Notes: generated from the sequence alone by a model not told the origin. 64,000 nucleotides of DNA from Bacteroidaceae bacterium (GCA_902362595.1 CABIXF010000015.1:1-64000), one strand, 5' to 3'. Shown: positions 9,674-19,510, counted from the first letter of the stretch. Translations and numbers: made by a program.

Positions 9674-12600
9674 TTATTTCTTGCGGTTGGCTTCCACCCA
9701 CTTGCGGGCATTGACGAAGGCTTCCATCCACGGAGTAATCTGGTCTTCGTTCTTGCGGTCGAGTGGATAGTAGGCATTTTCCCACGGGAAGCAGGCACGT
9801 TCCAGGTGAGGCATCATAGCCAGATGACGTCCGTCCTGGCTGGCAATGCCGGCCACGCTGTAGTCTGAACCGTTCGGGTTGCCTGGGTATTCGTCGTAAG
9901 AATATTTCAGCACTACGTTGTAGTGGTCTTCCGGATAAGGCAATGAGAACTTACCTTCTCCGTGAGCCACCCAGATACCCAGTTTGGAGCCGCTCAGTGA
10001 ACCGAACATTACACTGCGGTTCATCGGTACGGTCACGCCTAAGAAGGCAGATTCAAACTTGTGGGAATCGTTATGCAGCATCTTTCCTTTCTTCTTGTCT
10101 TCCGGAGTAATCAGTCCCAGTTCCATCATCAGCTGGCAACCGTTGCAGACACCCAGTGAGAGGGTATCCTCGCGGGCATAGAAGTTGTCGAGGGCTGCTT
10201 TGGCTTTCGGGTTGAATAGGAAGCTTCCGGCCCATCCTTTGGCAGAACCCAGCACGTCGGAGTTGGAGAATCCACCACAGTAAACTACCATGTTGATGTC
10301 TTCCAGTGTCTCACGTCCGCTGACCAGGTCGGTCATGGTTACGTCTTTCACGTCGAAGCCAGCCAGATACAGCATGTAAGCCATTTCACGTTCACCGTTG
10401 GTTCCCTTTTCACGAATGATGGCTGCCTTGATACCGCTCGGTGTACGGCGGTTCGGGTCGAGTCCGAATTGTGACAGTTTGCCGGTGAACGACTTGTCGA
10501 ATACGAATTCCAGCGGCTGCTGCTTGTAGTTTTCGAAACGTTTCTTGGCACAGCCGTTCATGCTCTGCTTGCGGTCGAGCAGGTAAGAAGTAGAATACCA
10601 TACATCACGCAAGTAGTCGATGCCGAACTGATAAGTCGCATCGTGGAAGGTAGCCAGGATGTGACGTTCTTCGGTCGGTACACCAATCTTCACGTATCCC
10701 ACACCGGCATCTTCCAGAATCTTCTTGACTTCTGATTTGTGCTTGTCGGCTACCTGAATCACTACACCCGGATTTTCAGCAAACAGAATCTTCACGATGT
10801 CGTCGCACTTAATCTTGTCGAGGTTGATTTCCATACCGCCGTCCACGTTGGCAAAGCACATTTCCAGCAGGGTCGTAATCAGACCACCGGCAGAGATATC
10901 GTGTCCGGCCAGAATCAATCCCTTGTTGACCAGTTCCTGGATGGCCATGAAGGCATCGCGGAAGTATTCCGGATTCTGTACGGTCGGCACGTCGTCGCCC
11001 ACCTTGTTGAGTGACTGTGCAAAGGCAGAACCGCCCAGACGGAGCTGGTCGAAGCTGAAGTCGATATGATAGAAGGTAGATTTCGGTTTGTTGACCATGA
11101 CCGGAGAAACCACTTTCTTGATGTCGGAAACTTCACCACCGGCAGAAACGATGACGGTTCCCGGGCTGATGATTTTTTCTCCGTTCGGATATTTTTGTGT
11201 CATGGACAGAGAGTCCTTTCCGGTCGGTACGTTGATCTGCAGTTCGCAGCAGAAATCAGACAACGCTTTCACAGCCTTGTACAGACGGGCATCTTCCCCT
11301 TCCTGTGAGCGGCAAGGCCACATCCAGTTGGCTGATAAAGAAATGCTGTCCATGCCGTCGGCCAGCGGAGCCCATACCAGGTTGGTCAGTGCTTCGGATA
11401 CGGCCAGTACGGAACCGGCTTCCGGATTGGCCAAGGCAGCCTGCGGAGCGTGTCCCAGTGCAGTAGCGATACCTTTCTCGCCACGGTAGTCGAGGGCTAC
11501 CACACCGCAGTCGCTCAACGGCAACTGCAATTCGCCCTGGCACTGCTGGCGGGCAATCTTACCTGTCACGGAACGGTCTACCTTGTTGGTCAACCAGTCT
11601 TTGCAGGCTACGGCCTCCAGCTGCAGTACGCGGCGCAAATATTCATTCAGTTTGGTGACATCGTAAGAAACGTTTTCATAGTGACGTTCTACGGTCTTGT
11701 CCACCATATATGTTTTCGGAGAAGAACCGAACATCTGGTCTACGGCAAGGTCGAACGGACGTACGCCGTCAGCCTGTTCGAAGGCAAAGCGATGGTCGCC
11801 GGTCGTTTCACCCACCACGTACATCGGGGCACGTTCACGTTCCGCAATCTTGCGTACATGTTCGATGGCCTCGTCTTCAATCAGCAAGCCCATACGTTCC
11901 TGTGATTCGTTGGCGATGATTTCCTTGGCCGACAAGGTTTCGTCGCCGATAGGCAGCTTGTCCATGTGAATCAGACCACCGCAGTCTTCCACCAGCTCAG
12001 ACAGACAGTTTACGTGTCCGGCAGAACCGTGGTCGTGGATAGATACAATCGGGTTCACATCTTCCTCACACAAGGCACGTACCACGTTGTAGGCACGCTT
12101 CTGCATTTCGGCGTTGGCACGCTGGATGGCGTTCAGCTCGATACCAGAAGAGTAGCGTCCGGTATCTACGGAAGATACAGAACCACCTCCCAGACCAATG
12201 CGGTAGTTGTCACCACCGAGTACGACGATTTCGTCACCAGCTTCCGGAGTACCTTTCAGGCAATCACGCTGTGTACCGTAACCTACACCTCCTGCCAGCA
12301 TGATGACTTTGTCGTAAGCATATTTTTCGTTGTTCTCTTCGTGTTCGAAAGTCAGTACAGAACCACAAATCAGCGGCTGTCCGAACTTGTTACCGAAATC
12401 GGAAGCACCATTGGACGCCTTGATCAGAATCTGTTCCGGAGTCTGGTACAACCATTTACGCACCGGCAGAATATTTTCCCAGTCGCGTCCTTCGTCCGTG
12501 CGCGGATAAGAAGTCATGTACACGGCAGTTCCGGCAATCGGCCAGGAACCTTTACCACCACCCATACGGTCGCGGATTTCACCACCGGTACCGGTAGAAG

Positions 12601-13381
12601 CCCCGTTGAACGGTTCTACGGTAGTCGGGAAGTTGTGAGTTTCCGCTTTCAGTGAGATGACGGTCTTGATATCTTTGATAATGAAATAATCAGAAGTAGA
12701 GTGGTCGGCCGGAGCGAATTGTTCTACCACCGGACCTTCGGCGAAGGCCACATTGTCTTTGTAGGCCGAGATAATCTTGTTGGGGTTTTCCTGAGTGGTT
12801 TTCTTGATCATCTGGAACAGAGAAGATTCCATTTCCTGTCCGTCGATGATGAATGTACCGCCGAAAATTTTGTGGCGGCAGTGCTCTGAGTTAATCTGTG
12901 CAAAGCCGAATACTTCCGAGTCGGTCAGCTTGCGGCCCAGGTCTTTTTCCACCTTCAGCAGATAGTCCATTTCTTCGCGTGACAGCGCCAGACCTTCCTT
13001 TTCGTTGTATTCTTCCAGGTTTTCGATGTATATGATAGGCTGCGGTTTGATGTCCACCGTGAAAATGTCCTGATTCAGTCCGTGGTACATACGTTGCAGC
13101 ATCGGGTCATGGTCGGCGTTCTCGTCCTTTACCGGGAAATATTCCTCGATACGGCGGATGCCCGTGAGGCCCATGTTTTGGGTGATTTCTACTGCATTTG
13201 TACTCCAGGGGGTAATCATTTCACGACGTGGACCGATGAACCATCCTTTCAGGTTGTCTTCATTTTCCACAGTAGCGTCGCTGTAAAGCCAGCATAGTTT
13301 CTTGACGTCTTCAGCATTCAGCTCCTGATTGCATTCTGTGGCAATCACACTGTTTGTGGGTGTTCTGAAAAATAGAATCAT
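9674..13381 (-). CDS. purL: Phosphoribosylformylglycinamidine synthase (large, single-chain)
   Basis: Fourth step of purine synthesis: ATP and glutamine convert FGAR to FGAM. The protein has 1235 residues, the size of the fused proteobacterial-type enzyme. It contains an N-terminal PurS-like region, a linker, two AIRS-like halves with the FGAM synthase signatures (SEHCRHKIFGG, LKAETHNFPT, GTGGEIRDRMGGGKGS, HDISAGGL), and a C-terminal class I glutamine amidotransferase with the nucleophile in LGVCNGCQLM and a catalytic His in HGEGKF. It stands alone on the minus strand between a terminator and a TACCTTTG promoter box. Confidence 0.97.
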   Translation of the reverse strand: MILFFRTPTNSVIATECNQELNAEDVKKLCWLYSDATVENEDNLKGWFIGPRREMITPWSTNAVEITQNMGLTGIRRIEEYFPVKDENADHDPMLQRMYHGLNQDIFTVDIKPQPIIYIENLEEYNEKEGLALSREEMDYLLKVEKDLGRKLTDSEVFGFAQINSEHCRHKIFGGTFIIDGQEMESSLFQMIKKTTQENPNKIISAYKDNVAFAEGPVVEQFAPADHSTSDYFIIKDIKTVISLKAETHNFPTTVEPFNGASTGTGGEIRDRMGGGKGSWPIAGTAVYMTSYPRTDEGRDWENILPVRKWLYQTPEQILIKASNGASDFGNKFGQPLICGSVLTFEHEENNEKYAYDKVIMLAGGVGYGTQRDCLKGTPEAGDEIVVLGGDNYRIGLGGGSVSSVDTGRYSSGIELNAIQRANAEMQKRAYNVVRALCEEDVNPIVSIHDHGSAGHVNCLSELVEDCGGLIHMDKLPIGDETLSAKEIIANESQERMGLLIEDEAIEHVRKIAERERAPMYVVGETTGDHRFAFEQADGVRPFDLAVDQMFGSSPKTYMVDKTVERHYENVSYDVTKLNEYLRRVLQLEAVACKDWLTNKVDRSVTGKIARQQCQGELQLPLSDCGVVALDYRGEKGIATALGHAPQAALANPEAGSVLAVSEALTNLVWAPLADGMDSISLSANWMWPCRSQEGEDARLYKAVKALSDFCCELQINVPTGKDSLSMTQKYPNGEKIISPGTVIVSAGGEVSDIKKVVSPVMVNKPKSTFYHIDFSFDQLRLGGSAFAQSLNKVGDDVPTVQNPEYFRDAFMAIQELVNKGLILAGHDISAGGLITTLLEMCFANVDGGMEINLDKIKCDDIVKILFAENPGVVIQVADKHKSEVKKILEDAGVGYVKIGVPTEERHILATFHDATYQFGIDYLRDVWYSTSYLLDRKQSMNGCAKKRFENYKQQPLEFVFDKSFTGKLSQFGLDPNRRTPSGIKAAIIREKGTNGEREMAYMLYLAGFDVKDVTMTDLVSGRETLEDINMVVYCGGFSNSDVLGSAKGWAGSFLFNPKAKAALDNFYAREDTLSLGVCNGCQLMMELGLITPEDKKKGKMLHNDSHKFESAFLGVTVPMNRSVMFGSLSGSKLGIWVAHGEGKFSLPYPEDHYNVVLKYSYDEYPGNPNGSDYSVAGIASQDGRHLAMMPHLERACFPWENAYYPLDRKNEDQITPWMEAFVNARKWVEANRKK

Positions 13382-13429
13382 AGCACTTGTATGTTATAAT
13401 GAATATTCAATGCGCTTTTAAAAGTGGTA

Positions 13430-13437
13430 CAAAGGTA
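13430..13437 (-). promoter_or_regulatory. Probable -7 box of purL
   Basis: TACCTTTG reads leftwards about 49 bases before the purL start. No clear TTTG partner is visible at the usual distance. Confidence 0.45.
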
Positions 13438-13586
13438 GGGAAAATCCTCGGAATAAACGAAAAAAATAGAAGTAATTGCGTATGTTGCATCGATAGGAAT
13501 TGGCTTTTAACTGGTAGATGGGATGAGGGGTAAGAAGTTTCTTAAAATAGAAAGGTAAGCACGATTGGCTATTAGAAATAAATTGT

Positions 13587-13594
13587 TATATTTG
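13587..13594 (+). promoter_or_regulatory. Probable -7 box of the small membrane protein pair
   Basis: TATATTTG lies only four bases before the ATG at 13599, so the mRNA may be leaderless or nearly so. Confidence 0.4.
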
Positions 13595-13598
13595 CATC

Positions 13599-13787
13599 AT
13601 GAGAAAAGAGTTAGGCAAATGGTTTTTAGATATAGCCAAGTATATGACCACTGCTGTGTTACTGACCTCTCTTTTTAACGGGGTGAATGAATGGGCATGG
13701 TATATGTATGGACTTGTAGTCCTTGCCGTATTAGTAACTCTTGTGACAGGACTTACGTTGCTTAAAGATAAGAAGGAGGACAAATAA
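13599..13787 (+). CDS. Small two-helix membrane protein (DUF6722-like)
   Basis: Protein of 62 residues. An amphipathic start (MRKELGKWFLDIAKYM) is followed by two hydrophobic helices (about 17-30 and 35-54) and a charged tail KDKKEDK. The start resembles the DUF6722 family seen in Bacteroidales; this is recalled, not searched. Function is unknown. A strong ribosome site (AAGGAGG, 13773-13779) lies inside its 3' end and serves the overlapping next gene. Confidence 0.75.
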   Translation: MRKELGKWFLDIAKYMTTAVLLTSLFNGVNEWAWYMYGLVVLAVLVTLVTGLTLLKDKKEDK

Positions 13788-13891
13788 TGGGAGCAATTAT
13801 TGTATCGGTGATGGTGATTGTTATTGCGCTCGTCAGTTTGGCGTATTTTAATTACCAAGACAAGAAAGAAGCGAAAAAGAACATACGATAA
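13787..13891 (+). CDS. Tiny single-helix membrane protein, 34 aa
   Basis: Begins within the stop of the preceding gene (TAATG overlap) and has a consensus AAGGAGG eight bases before the ATG. It encodes 34 residues: one hydrophobic helix (IIVSVMVIVIALVSLAYF), then a basic tail (DKKEAKKNIR). It ends 15 bases before a strong terminator. The overlap, ribosome site, membrane character and terminator together support a real translationally coupled gene. The function is unknown; it may form a complex with its 62-residue neighbour. Confidence 0.7.
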   Translation: MGAIIVSVMVIVIALVSLAYFNYQDKKEAKKNIR

Positions 13892-13906
13892 ATTGAAAAA
13901 TAAGAA

Positions 13907-13944
13907 AGAAGCTGTTTCAAAACAAATTTGGAACAGCTTCTTTT
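13907..13944 (+). terminator. Terminator of the small membrane protein pair
   Basis: Stem GAAGCTGTT (13908-13916) pairs with AACAGCTTC (13932-13940), followed by T4. Confidence 0.75.
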
Positions 13945-14017
13945 GTGATATTAGGTCTATGGGATGGGGGAGGATTTTGTATTCTGTTCTTCGTTTTCAC
14001 ATTCCGCGGAATATGCC

Positions 14018-14025
14018 TATCTTTG
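14018..14025 (+). promoter_or_regulatory. Probable -7 box of the dicarboxylate transporter gene
   Basis: TATCTTTG, 29 bases before the ATG at 14055. Confidence 0.5.
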
Positions 14026-14054
14026 CGCTTTAAATCAAAAACTGTTTCTATTTT

Positions 14055-15365
14055 ATGTGGTTACAATTACTGTTTGTCTTGTTGGCCATTGTGGTCGGTG
14101 CACGGGTTGGGGGCATCGGATTGGGTGTGTTCGGAGGCCTCGGTCTGGCTGTTCTTACGTTCGTGTTCGGTCTGGAACCGACCGCTCCTCCTATTGATGT
14201 GATGCTGATGATTGTGGCTGTGATTGCAGCGGCGGGTTGCATGCAGGCTGCCGGAGGATTGGATTTGATGGTGAAATGGGCGGAGAAAATCTTGCGCCGC
14301 CATCCTCAGCGTATCACTTTGCTGAGTCCCTTGGTGACTTACCTCTTTACCTTTTTTGCCGGGACGGGGCATGTGGCTTATTCCGTGCTCCCGGTCATTG
14401 CCGAAGTGGCCCGTGAGACGGGTATCCGTCCGGAGCGTCCGATGGGAATTGCCGTTATTGCTTCCCAGCAGGCTATTACCGCCAGTCCCATTTCTGCGGC
14501 TACGGTTGTCCTTTTGAGTATGTTGGCCGGATACGATATTACCTTGTTTGACATACTGAAAATTTCCATTCCCTGCACCTTGGTGGGGGTATTGGCTGGC
14601 GCGCTGTATTCCATGCGGGTGGGCAAGGAACTGGAGGATGACCCTGTCTATCAGGCCCGTTTGAAGTCAGGGGAACTTTCGGGCGCCAATTATTGTACGG
14701 CCGAGGTGCTCCATCCCGGCAAGGCGCTGACTTCTGTATTGTTGTTTCTGGCTGCCACGGTAGGGATTGTGCTGTTTGGTTCTGTCGACAGTTTCCGGCC
14801 GTCGTTTCAAACTTCCGAAGGTGTGGTAATGATGCAGATGGCGCACATCATAGAAGTGCTCATGTTGTCGGTAGCCGCATTGATTCTGCTGCTGACCGGT
14901 ACCAGTGGCATGAAGGCAGCCAAGAGTTCGGTATTCAACGCGGGCATGCAGGCGGTAGTGGCTATCTTTGGTATTGCCTGGATGGGCGATACCTTCATTT
15001 CGGGCAACATTGCGGTGATAAAAGAAGGAATCTTTGGCATGGTGACCGACATGCCCTGGCTTTTCGGGGTGGCTCTGTTCGTCATGTCTATCCTGTTGTT
15101 CAGTCAGGCAGCTACCATTCGTGCCCTGCTTCCTTTGGGTATGGCGTTGGGCATTTCGCCCTACATGCTGATTGCGCTTTTCCCGGCAGTGAACGGATAT
15201 TTCTTTATCCCGAACTATCCGACGGTGGTGGCCGCCATCAATTTCGATACTACGGGCACGACCCGTATCGGAAAGTATGTGCTCAACCATTCGTTTATGA
15301 TGCCGGGACTGATTTCCACTTTTGTGGCCGTAGGGTTGGGCATTCTGGCGGTACTGTTCGTGTAA
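14055..15365 (+). CDS. dcuB: Anaerobic C4-dicarboxylate transporter (DcuA/DcuB family)
   Basis: Inner membrane carrier of 436 residues, almost entirely hydrophobic with about 10-12 helices. The family exchanges fumarate, malate or aspartate for succinate during fumarate respiration, which fits an anaerobic gut Bacteroides. Recognisable Dcu segments include GLEPTAPPIDVMLMIVAVI near the N-terminus, FFAGTGHVAYSVLPVI, ASQQAITASPISAATV and FIPNYPTVVAAINFDTTGTT near the C-terminus. DcuA and DcuB cannot be told apart with certainty by eye. It appears to be monocistronic; downstream lie an inverted and tandem repeat array and then an unrelated exporter gene. Confidence 0.9.
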   Translation: MWLQLLFVLLAIVVGARVGGIGLGVFGGLGLAVLTFVFGLEPTAPPIDVMLMIVAVIAAAGCMQAAGGLDLMVKWAEKILRRHPQRITLLSPLVTYLFTFFAGTGHVAYSVLPVIAEVARETGIRPERPMGIAVIASQQAITASPISAATVVLLSMLAGYDITLFDILKISIPCTLVGVLAGALYSMRVGKELEDDPVYQARLKSGELSGANYCTAEVLHPGKALTSVLLFLAATVGIVLFGSVDSFRPSFQTSEGVVMMQMAHIIEVLMLSVAALILLLTGTSGMKAAKSSVFNAGMQAVVAIFGIAWMGDTFISGNIAVIKEGIFGMVTDMPWLFGVALFVMSILLFSQAATIRALLPLGMALGISPYMLIALFPAVNGYFFIPNYPTVVAAINFDTTGTTRIGKYVLNHSFMMPGLISTFVAVGLGILAVLFV

Positions 15366-15423
15366 AATGCGTTTGTAAACATGAGAATGTAAGGATGTAA
15401 TGTAGGAAACGAACTTGTCAATT

Positions 15424-15497
15424 GTATGTTTCCTTTGCGTGAACCGTATGTTTTTTGACTCAGAACCGTATGTTTCTCTGTCGGGAAACATACGGCT
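15424..15497. repeat. 22-base tandem/inverted repeat array (family A, copy 1)
   Basis: GTATGTTT occurs at 15424, 15446 and 15468, an exact 22-base period. An inverted copy, GGGAAACATACGG (15484-15496), follows. The last direct unit and the inverted unit form a perfect 11-base hairpin, CCGTATGTTTC with GAAACATACGG. It lies between the dcuB-like and LysE-like genes, and the same family recurs at 39471-39560. Confidence 0.85.
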
Positions 15498-15641
15498 CTG
15501 CCTTGGAAGACGTAAAAAATAATTAAAGGCTGATAATTTATTGCTTTGAGCTTTTTCTGATTTGTTCTTTTTCCGTTGCGCATGTAATGATAATCGCATA
15601 AAAATGTAGGTACTTTCGTAAAAAAGTAGCATCTTTGCAGT

Positions 15642-16301
15642 ATGAATTGGATTGAACAGGTTACTATACTTGATTTGTTGCTGAAGGGATTGATTATCGG
15701 CATTGTCGTGTCTGCTCCTTTGGGACCGGTCGGTGTGCTCTGTATTCAGCGTACGTTGAACAAGGGGCGCTGGTTTGGTTTCGTAACAGGAGTTGGGGCG
15801 GCATTAAGCGATATATGTTATGCGTTGATAACCGGATACGGAATGAGTTTCATGGATGAACTGATTCTGAAACATCATATTTTCCTGCAAGTGGTGGGAA
15901 GTATCATGTTGCTGGCATTTGGTATTTATACGTTTCGCAGCAATCCAGTGAAATCTCTTCGTCCGGCTTCGGGCACGCGAGGTACATACTTGCATAATTT
16001 CGTGACGGCTTTTTTTGTCACCCTGTCCAATCCACTCATCATTTTCCTGTTCATCGGTCTGTTTGCCCGTTTCTCGTTCGTGATGCCGGGCAGTCCCATC
16101 GGCTTCCAGCTGGTAGGCTATCTGGCCATTATTACAGGGGCATTGGGCTGGTGGTTCAGCATTACGTATTTCGTTAACAAGGTACGTTCGCGATTTAATT
16201 TGCGCGGCATCTGGGTGCTCAACCGCATCATCGGTGTCGTGGTCATGATAGCGGCGGTGGTAGGAATCGTCCTGGCCATTGCCGGTAAATCTTTTTCTTG
16301 A
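15642..16301 (+). CDS. LysE/RhtB-family amino acid exporter
   Basis: Inner membrane protein of 219 residues with about six helices. The N-terminus shows the LysE family pattern (GLIIGIVVSAPLGPVGVLCIQRTLNKGR, here split over residues about 15-42), followed by the second conserved element FVTGVGAALSDICYA. A further family feature is TLSNPLIIFLFIGLF near the middle. The family exports amino acids or related small molecules by proton exchange; the substrate is unknown. It begins a close-packed run with DUF4924 (6-base gap), rfbD and prfC on the same strand. Confidence 0.85.
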   Translation: MNWIEQVTILDLLLKGLIIGIVVSAPLGPVGVLCIQRTLNKGRWFGFVTGVGAALSDICYALITGYGMSFMDELILKHHIFLQVVGSIMLLAFGIYTFRSNPVKSLRPASGTRGTYLHNFVTAFFVTLSNPLIIFLFIGLFARFSFVMPGSPIGFQLVGYLAIITGALGWWFSITYFVNKVRSRFNLRGIWVLNRIIGVVVMIAAVVGIVLAIAGKSFS

Positions 16302-16307
16302 TAGAAT

Positions 16308-16853
16308 ATGTATATTTCTCAGCAACTTAAAAAAAAGAATATTGCCGAATACCTGTTGTATATGTGGCAGGTGGAGGATTTGATTCGGGCCAATGGCTGC
16401 GATATGGGGAAAATCCGGAAGAACATCATTGAGCCTTATCCGGCTACGGACGAGCAGAAGCAGGAGCTAGCCCGTTGGTATGAAGACTTGATTAATATGA
16501 TGCAGCAGGAGGGAGTGATGGAAAAGGGTCATCTGCAGATTAACAAAAATGTCATTGTCTGGCTGACCGACCTACATCTGCGTCTGTTGCGTTCACCTAA
16601 ATTCCCGTATTATACGGCGGCTTATTACAAGGTATTGCCTTTTATCGTTGAACTGCGAGCCAAAGGGGGCGACAAGGATGTGCCCGAGCTGGAGACTTGC
16701 TTTGATGCCATGTATGGGGTGCTGATGCTGAAATTGCAGAAAAAGGAAATCAGCGAAGGGACGGCCAAGGCAGTGAAAGCCATCAGTGATTTGCTGGCTA
16801 TGCTGGCCGGCTATTATATAAAGGATAAGGAAGGCGATTTGGACTTGGATTAA
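16308..16853 (+). CDS. DUF4924 family protein
   Basis: Soluble, mostly helical protein of 181 residues without a signal peptide. It begins MYISQQLKKKNIAEYLLYMWQ, which matches DUF4924, a Bacteroidetes family of unknown function. Helices dominate throughout, with an acidic tail (KEGDLDLD). It lies 6 bases after the LysE-like gene and 16 bases before rfbD, so it is probably co-transcribed. No catalytic motif was seen. Confidence 0.85.
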   Translation: MYISQQLKKKNIAEYLLYMWQVEDLIRANGCDMGKIRKNIIEPYPATDEQKQELARWYEDLINMMQQEGVMEKGHLQINKNVIVWLTDLHLRLLRSPKFPYYTAAYYKVLPFIVELRAKGGDKDVPELETCFDAMYGVLMLKLQKKEISEGTAKAVKAISDLLAMLAGYYIKDKEGDLDLD

Positions 16854-16869
16854 CACACACATACTGAAA

Positions 16870-17727
16870 ATGAAAAAGATATTGGTGACGGGAGCCAACG
16901 GACAGCTGGGTAGTGAAATGCGTCTGCTGGCAGAAGAGCACAAAGATTTTGAGTATTTTTTTACCGATGTGGCGGAACTCGACATCTGCGATGAAAAGGC
17001 TGTGATGGACTTTGTTTCGGCGCATCAGATTGACGGAATTGTGAATTGTGCGGCTTACACGGCGGTCGATAAGGCGGAGGACAACGTGGAACTTTGCGAC
17101 AAACTGAATCGTGTGGCGCCGGGCTATCTGGCCAAGGCGGTGCAGAGCCGCGGCGGTTGGCTGGTGCAAGTGTCTACGGACTATGTGTTCGACGGAACCG
17201 CTCATATCCCTTATCGGGAAGAAGACACTCCTTGTCCGAATTCCGTGTACGGCTCTACCAAGTTGGGAGGAGAACAGGAGGCCTTGAAGTATTGCCCGAA
17301 TACGATGATTATCCGTACGGCATGGCTGTATTCTAGCTTCGGCAACAATTTTGTGAAGACAATGATTCGGCTGGGGCAGGAGAAAGAGACGCTGGGCGTC
17401 ATTTTCGACCAGATTGGAACACCGACGTATGCACGCGATTTGGCTCAGGCCATCTTTGTGGCATTGGAGAAGGGGATTGTGCCCGGTATTTATCATTTCA
17501 GCAACGAAGGGGTTTGTTCCTGGTATGATTTTACCAAAGCCATTCACCGGTTGGCTGGGATTACCACTTGTCACGTGTTGCCGCTTCACACGGAAGATTA
17601 TTCCACCAAGGCTTGCCGTCCGCACTATTCCGTGCTCGACAAGACGAAGCTGAAGAAGACCTACGGAGTGGAGGTGCCCTACTGGATGGACAGTCTGGCA
17701 GAATGTATTGAAAAATTAAAACAATAA
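16870..17727 (+). CDS. rfbD: dTDP-4-dehydrorhamnose reductase
   Basis: Last step of dTDP-L-rhamnose synthesis: NAD(P)H reduction of dTDP-4-keto-L-rhamnose. It has 285 residues, a normal length. The Rossmann start is [12 protein letters not shown], followed by the substrate region [11 protein letters not shown] and the catalytic YGSTK (YxxxK) with preceding [10 protein letters not shown]. The product feeds polysaccharide and capsule synthesis. Unlike many genomes, no rfbA, rfbB or rfbC is next to it; it lies in a run with DUF4924 and prfC, only 2 bases before prfC. Confidence 0.95.
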   Translation: MKKILVTGANGQLGSEMRLLAEEHKDFEYFFTDVAELDICDEKAVMDFVSAHQIDGIVNCAAYTAVDKAEDNVELCDKLNRVAPGYLAKAVQSRGGWLVQVSTDYVFDGTAHIPYREEDTPCPNSVYGSTKLGGEQEALKYCPNTMIIRTAWLYSSFGNNFVKTMIRLGQEKETLGVIFDQIGTPTYARDLAQAIFVALEKGIVPGIYHFSNEGVCSWYDFTKAIHRLAGITTCHVLPLHTEDYSTKACRPHYSVLDKTKLKKTYGVEVPYWMDSLAECIEKLKQ

Positions 17728-17729
17728 AT

Positions 17730-19301
17730 ATGGCAAATCAGGAAATAGCAAGAAGACGAACATTCGCGATTATCGCGCACCCGGATGCCGGTAAAACCTC
17801 ATTGACGGAAAAGCTGTTGCTTTTCGGTGGGCAGATTCAGGTGGCCGGAGCCGTAAAATCAAACAAAATCAAGAAAACGGCCACGTCCGACTGGATGGAC
17901 ATCGAGAAGCAGCGTGGTATTTCGGTGACTACCTCCGTGATGGAGTTTGACTACCATGACTATAAGATTAATATCCTCGATACACCGGGTCACCAGGATT
18001 TTGCCGAAGATACGTACCGTACGCTGACGGCGGTGGACAGTGTCATCATCGTGGTGGATGGAGCGAAGGGTGTGGAATCGCAGACCCGTAAGCTGATGGA
18101 GGTTTGCCGTATGCGTAACACGCCGGTGATTATCTTCGTGAACAAGATGGACCGTGAGGCCAAGGACCCGTTTGATTTGCTGGATGAACTGGAAGAAGAG
18201 CTGGTTATCAACGTGCGTCCGCTGACGTGGCCGATTGAGAGTGGTCCGCGTTTCAAAGGAGTGTACAACATCTACGAACAGAAGCTGAATCTTTTCCAGC
18301 CGTCCAAGCAGGTGGTGACGGAGAAGGTGGAAGTGGATATCCATACGGAAGACCTGGACAATCATATCGGTACGCCGCTGGCGGACAAGCTGCGCAGCGA
18401 ACTGGAACTGATTGAGGGGGTTTATCCGGAATTCAATGTGGACGATTACCTGAAAGGGGAATTGGCTCCGGTGTTTTTCGGTTCGGCGTTGAACAATTTC
18501 GGTGTGCAGGAATTGCTCGACTGCTTTGTGGAGATTGCGCCGAGTCCGCGTCCGGTGCAGGCAGAGGAACGTATCGTGATGCCAGAAGAGCCCAAGTTCA
18601 CGGGTTTCGTGTTCAAGATTACGGCCAACATCGACCCGAACCATCGTTCGTGTGTGGCTTTTTGCAAGGTATGTTCTGGCAAGTTTACCCGCAACACGCC
18701 GTATCTGCACGTGCGTCACAATAAGACCATGCGTTTTTCTTCACCCACGCAGTTCATGGCCCAGCGCAAGACTACGGTGGATGAGGCCTGGGCAGGCGAT
18801 ATTATCGGTCTGCCGGACAACGGTACGTTCAAGATTGGCGATACGCTGACCGAAGGTGAAATCCTACATTTCAAGGGATTGCCCAGCTTCTCTCCGGAAA
18901 TGTTCAAGTACATCGAGAATGCCGACCCGATGAAGACCAAGCAGTTGAACAAGGGTATCGATCAGCTGATGGACGAAGGTGTGGCACAGCTGTTTGTCAA
19001 CCAATTCAATGGCCGGAAGATTATCGGTACGGTAGGGCAGTTGCAGTTTGAAGTGATTCAGTACCGTCTAGAGAATGAATACAATGCCAAATGCCGTTGG
19101 GAACCGTTGAGCCTCTACAAGGCGTGCTGGATTGAAAGTGACGATCCGGCAGAACTGGAGGCCTTCAAGAAGCGCAAGTACCAGTATATGGCCAAAGACC
19201 GCGACGGACGCGATGTGTTCCTGGCCGACAGCGGTTATGTGCTTCAGATGGCGCAGATGGACTTCAAGCACATCAAGTTCCATTTCACCAGCGAGTTCTA
19301 A
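17730..19301 (+). CDS. prfC: Peptide chain release factor 3
   Basis: Translational GTPase of 523 residues that recycles RF1 and RF2 from the ribosome after termination. G1 reads [12 protein letters not shown] near residue 17, the switch region is [12 protein letters not shown]3 is [16 protein letters not shown], and G4 is NKMDRE. Domain II and the C-terminal EF-G III-like region follow, ending KFHFTSEF. The start is 2 bases after the rfbD stop. A clear terminator follows, so this is the last gene of the run. Confidence 0.97.
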   Translation: MANQEIARRRTFAIIAHPDAGKTSLTEKLLLFGGQIQVAGAVKSNKIKKTATSDWMDIEKQRGISVTTSVMEFDYHDYKINILDTPGHQDFAEDTYRTLTAVDSVIIVVDGAKGVESQTRKLMEVCRMRNTPVIIFVNKMDREAKDPFDLLDELEEELVINVRPLTWPIESGPRFKGVYNIYEQKLNLFQPSKQVVTEKVEVDIHTEDLDNHIGTPLADKLRSELELIEGVYPEFNVDDYLKGELAPVFFGSALNNFGVQELLDCFVEIAPSPRPVQAEERIVMPEEPKFTGFVFKITANIDPNHRSCVAFCKVCSGKFTRNTPYLHVRHNKTMRFSSPTQFMAQRKTTVDEAWAGDIIGLPDNGTFKIGDTLTEGEILHFKGLPSFSPEMFKYIENADPMKTKQLNKGIDQLMDEGVAQLFVNQFNGRKIIGTVGQLQFEVIQYRLENEYNAKCRWEPLSLYKACWIESDDPAELEAFKKRKYQYMAKDRDGRDVFLADSGYVLQMAQMDFKHIKFHFTSEF

Positions 19302-19327
19302 AAAAGAAGATAAGATATAAACATATA

Positions 19328-19364
19328 AAAGGCAGGAAAGTAAACCGCTCTCCTGCCTTTTTTA
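19328..19364 (+). terminator. Terminator after prfC
   Basis: AAAGGCAGGA (19328-19337) pairs with TCCTGCCTTT (19351-19360), followed by T. Confidence 0.85.
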
Positions 19365-19484
19365 TATCCCTAAATTGGGATATTTACTGAATGTTCTATT
19401 TTAGTTTTGGCATGTCGGTCAAAATCTGTTTGCGTTTTCCATAAATCGTTTGAATATTTTGTATTTTTTATCCTCTCTATTAAT

Positions 19485-19510
19485 TACTATTAATATTAGT
19501 AGTCCTACTA
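19485..19510. promoter_or_regulatory. Overlapping palindromes, probable BlaI-type operator
   Basis: TACTA (19485-19489) and TAGTA (19497-19501) form one perfect dyad. TAGTAG (19497-19502) and CTACTA (19505-19510) form a second that shares the middle half-site. Both lie just upstream of a TATCTTCG box (19542-19549), suited to repression by the BlaI-like product. Confidence 0.6.

Noticed and set aside
15424..15497. CRISPR-like look of the 22-base array
   Set aside because: Units touch each other without unique spacers, there are only three or four, one is inverted, and no cas gene is near.
14667..15632. Long open frame of 321 codons on the minus strand
   Set aside because: It lies antisense to dcuB and has a composition (many Arg, His, Gln) typical of a shadow frame; the plus-strand protein is clearly a Dcu transporter.
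17859..18719. Open frame of 286 codons on the minus strand
   Set aside because: Antisense to prfC, His- and Arg-rich, no start signals.
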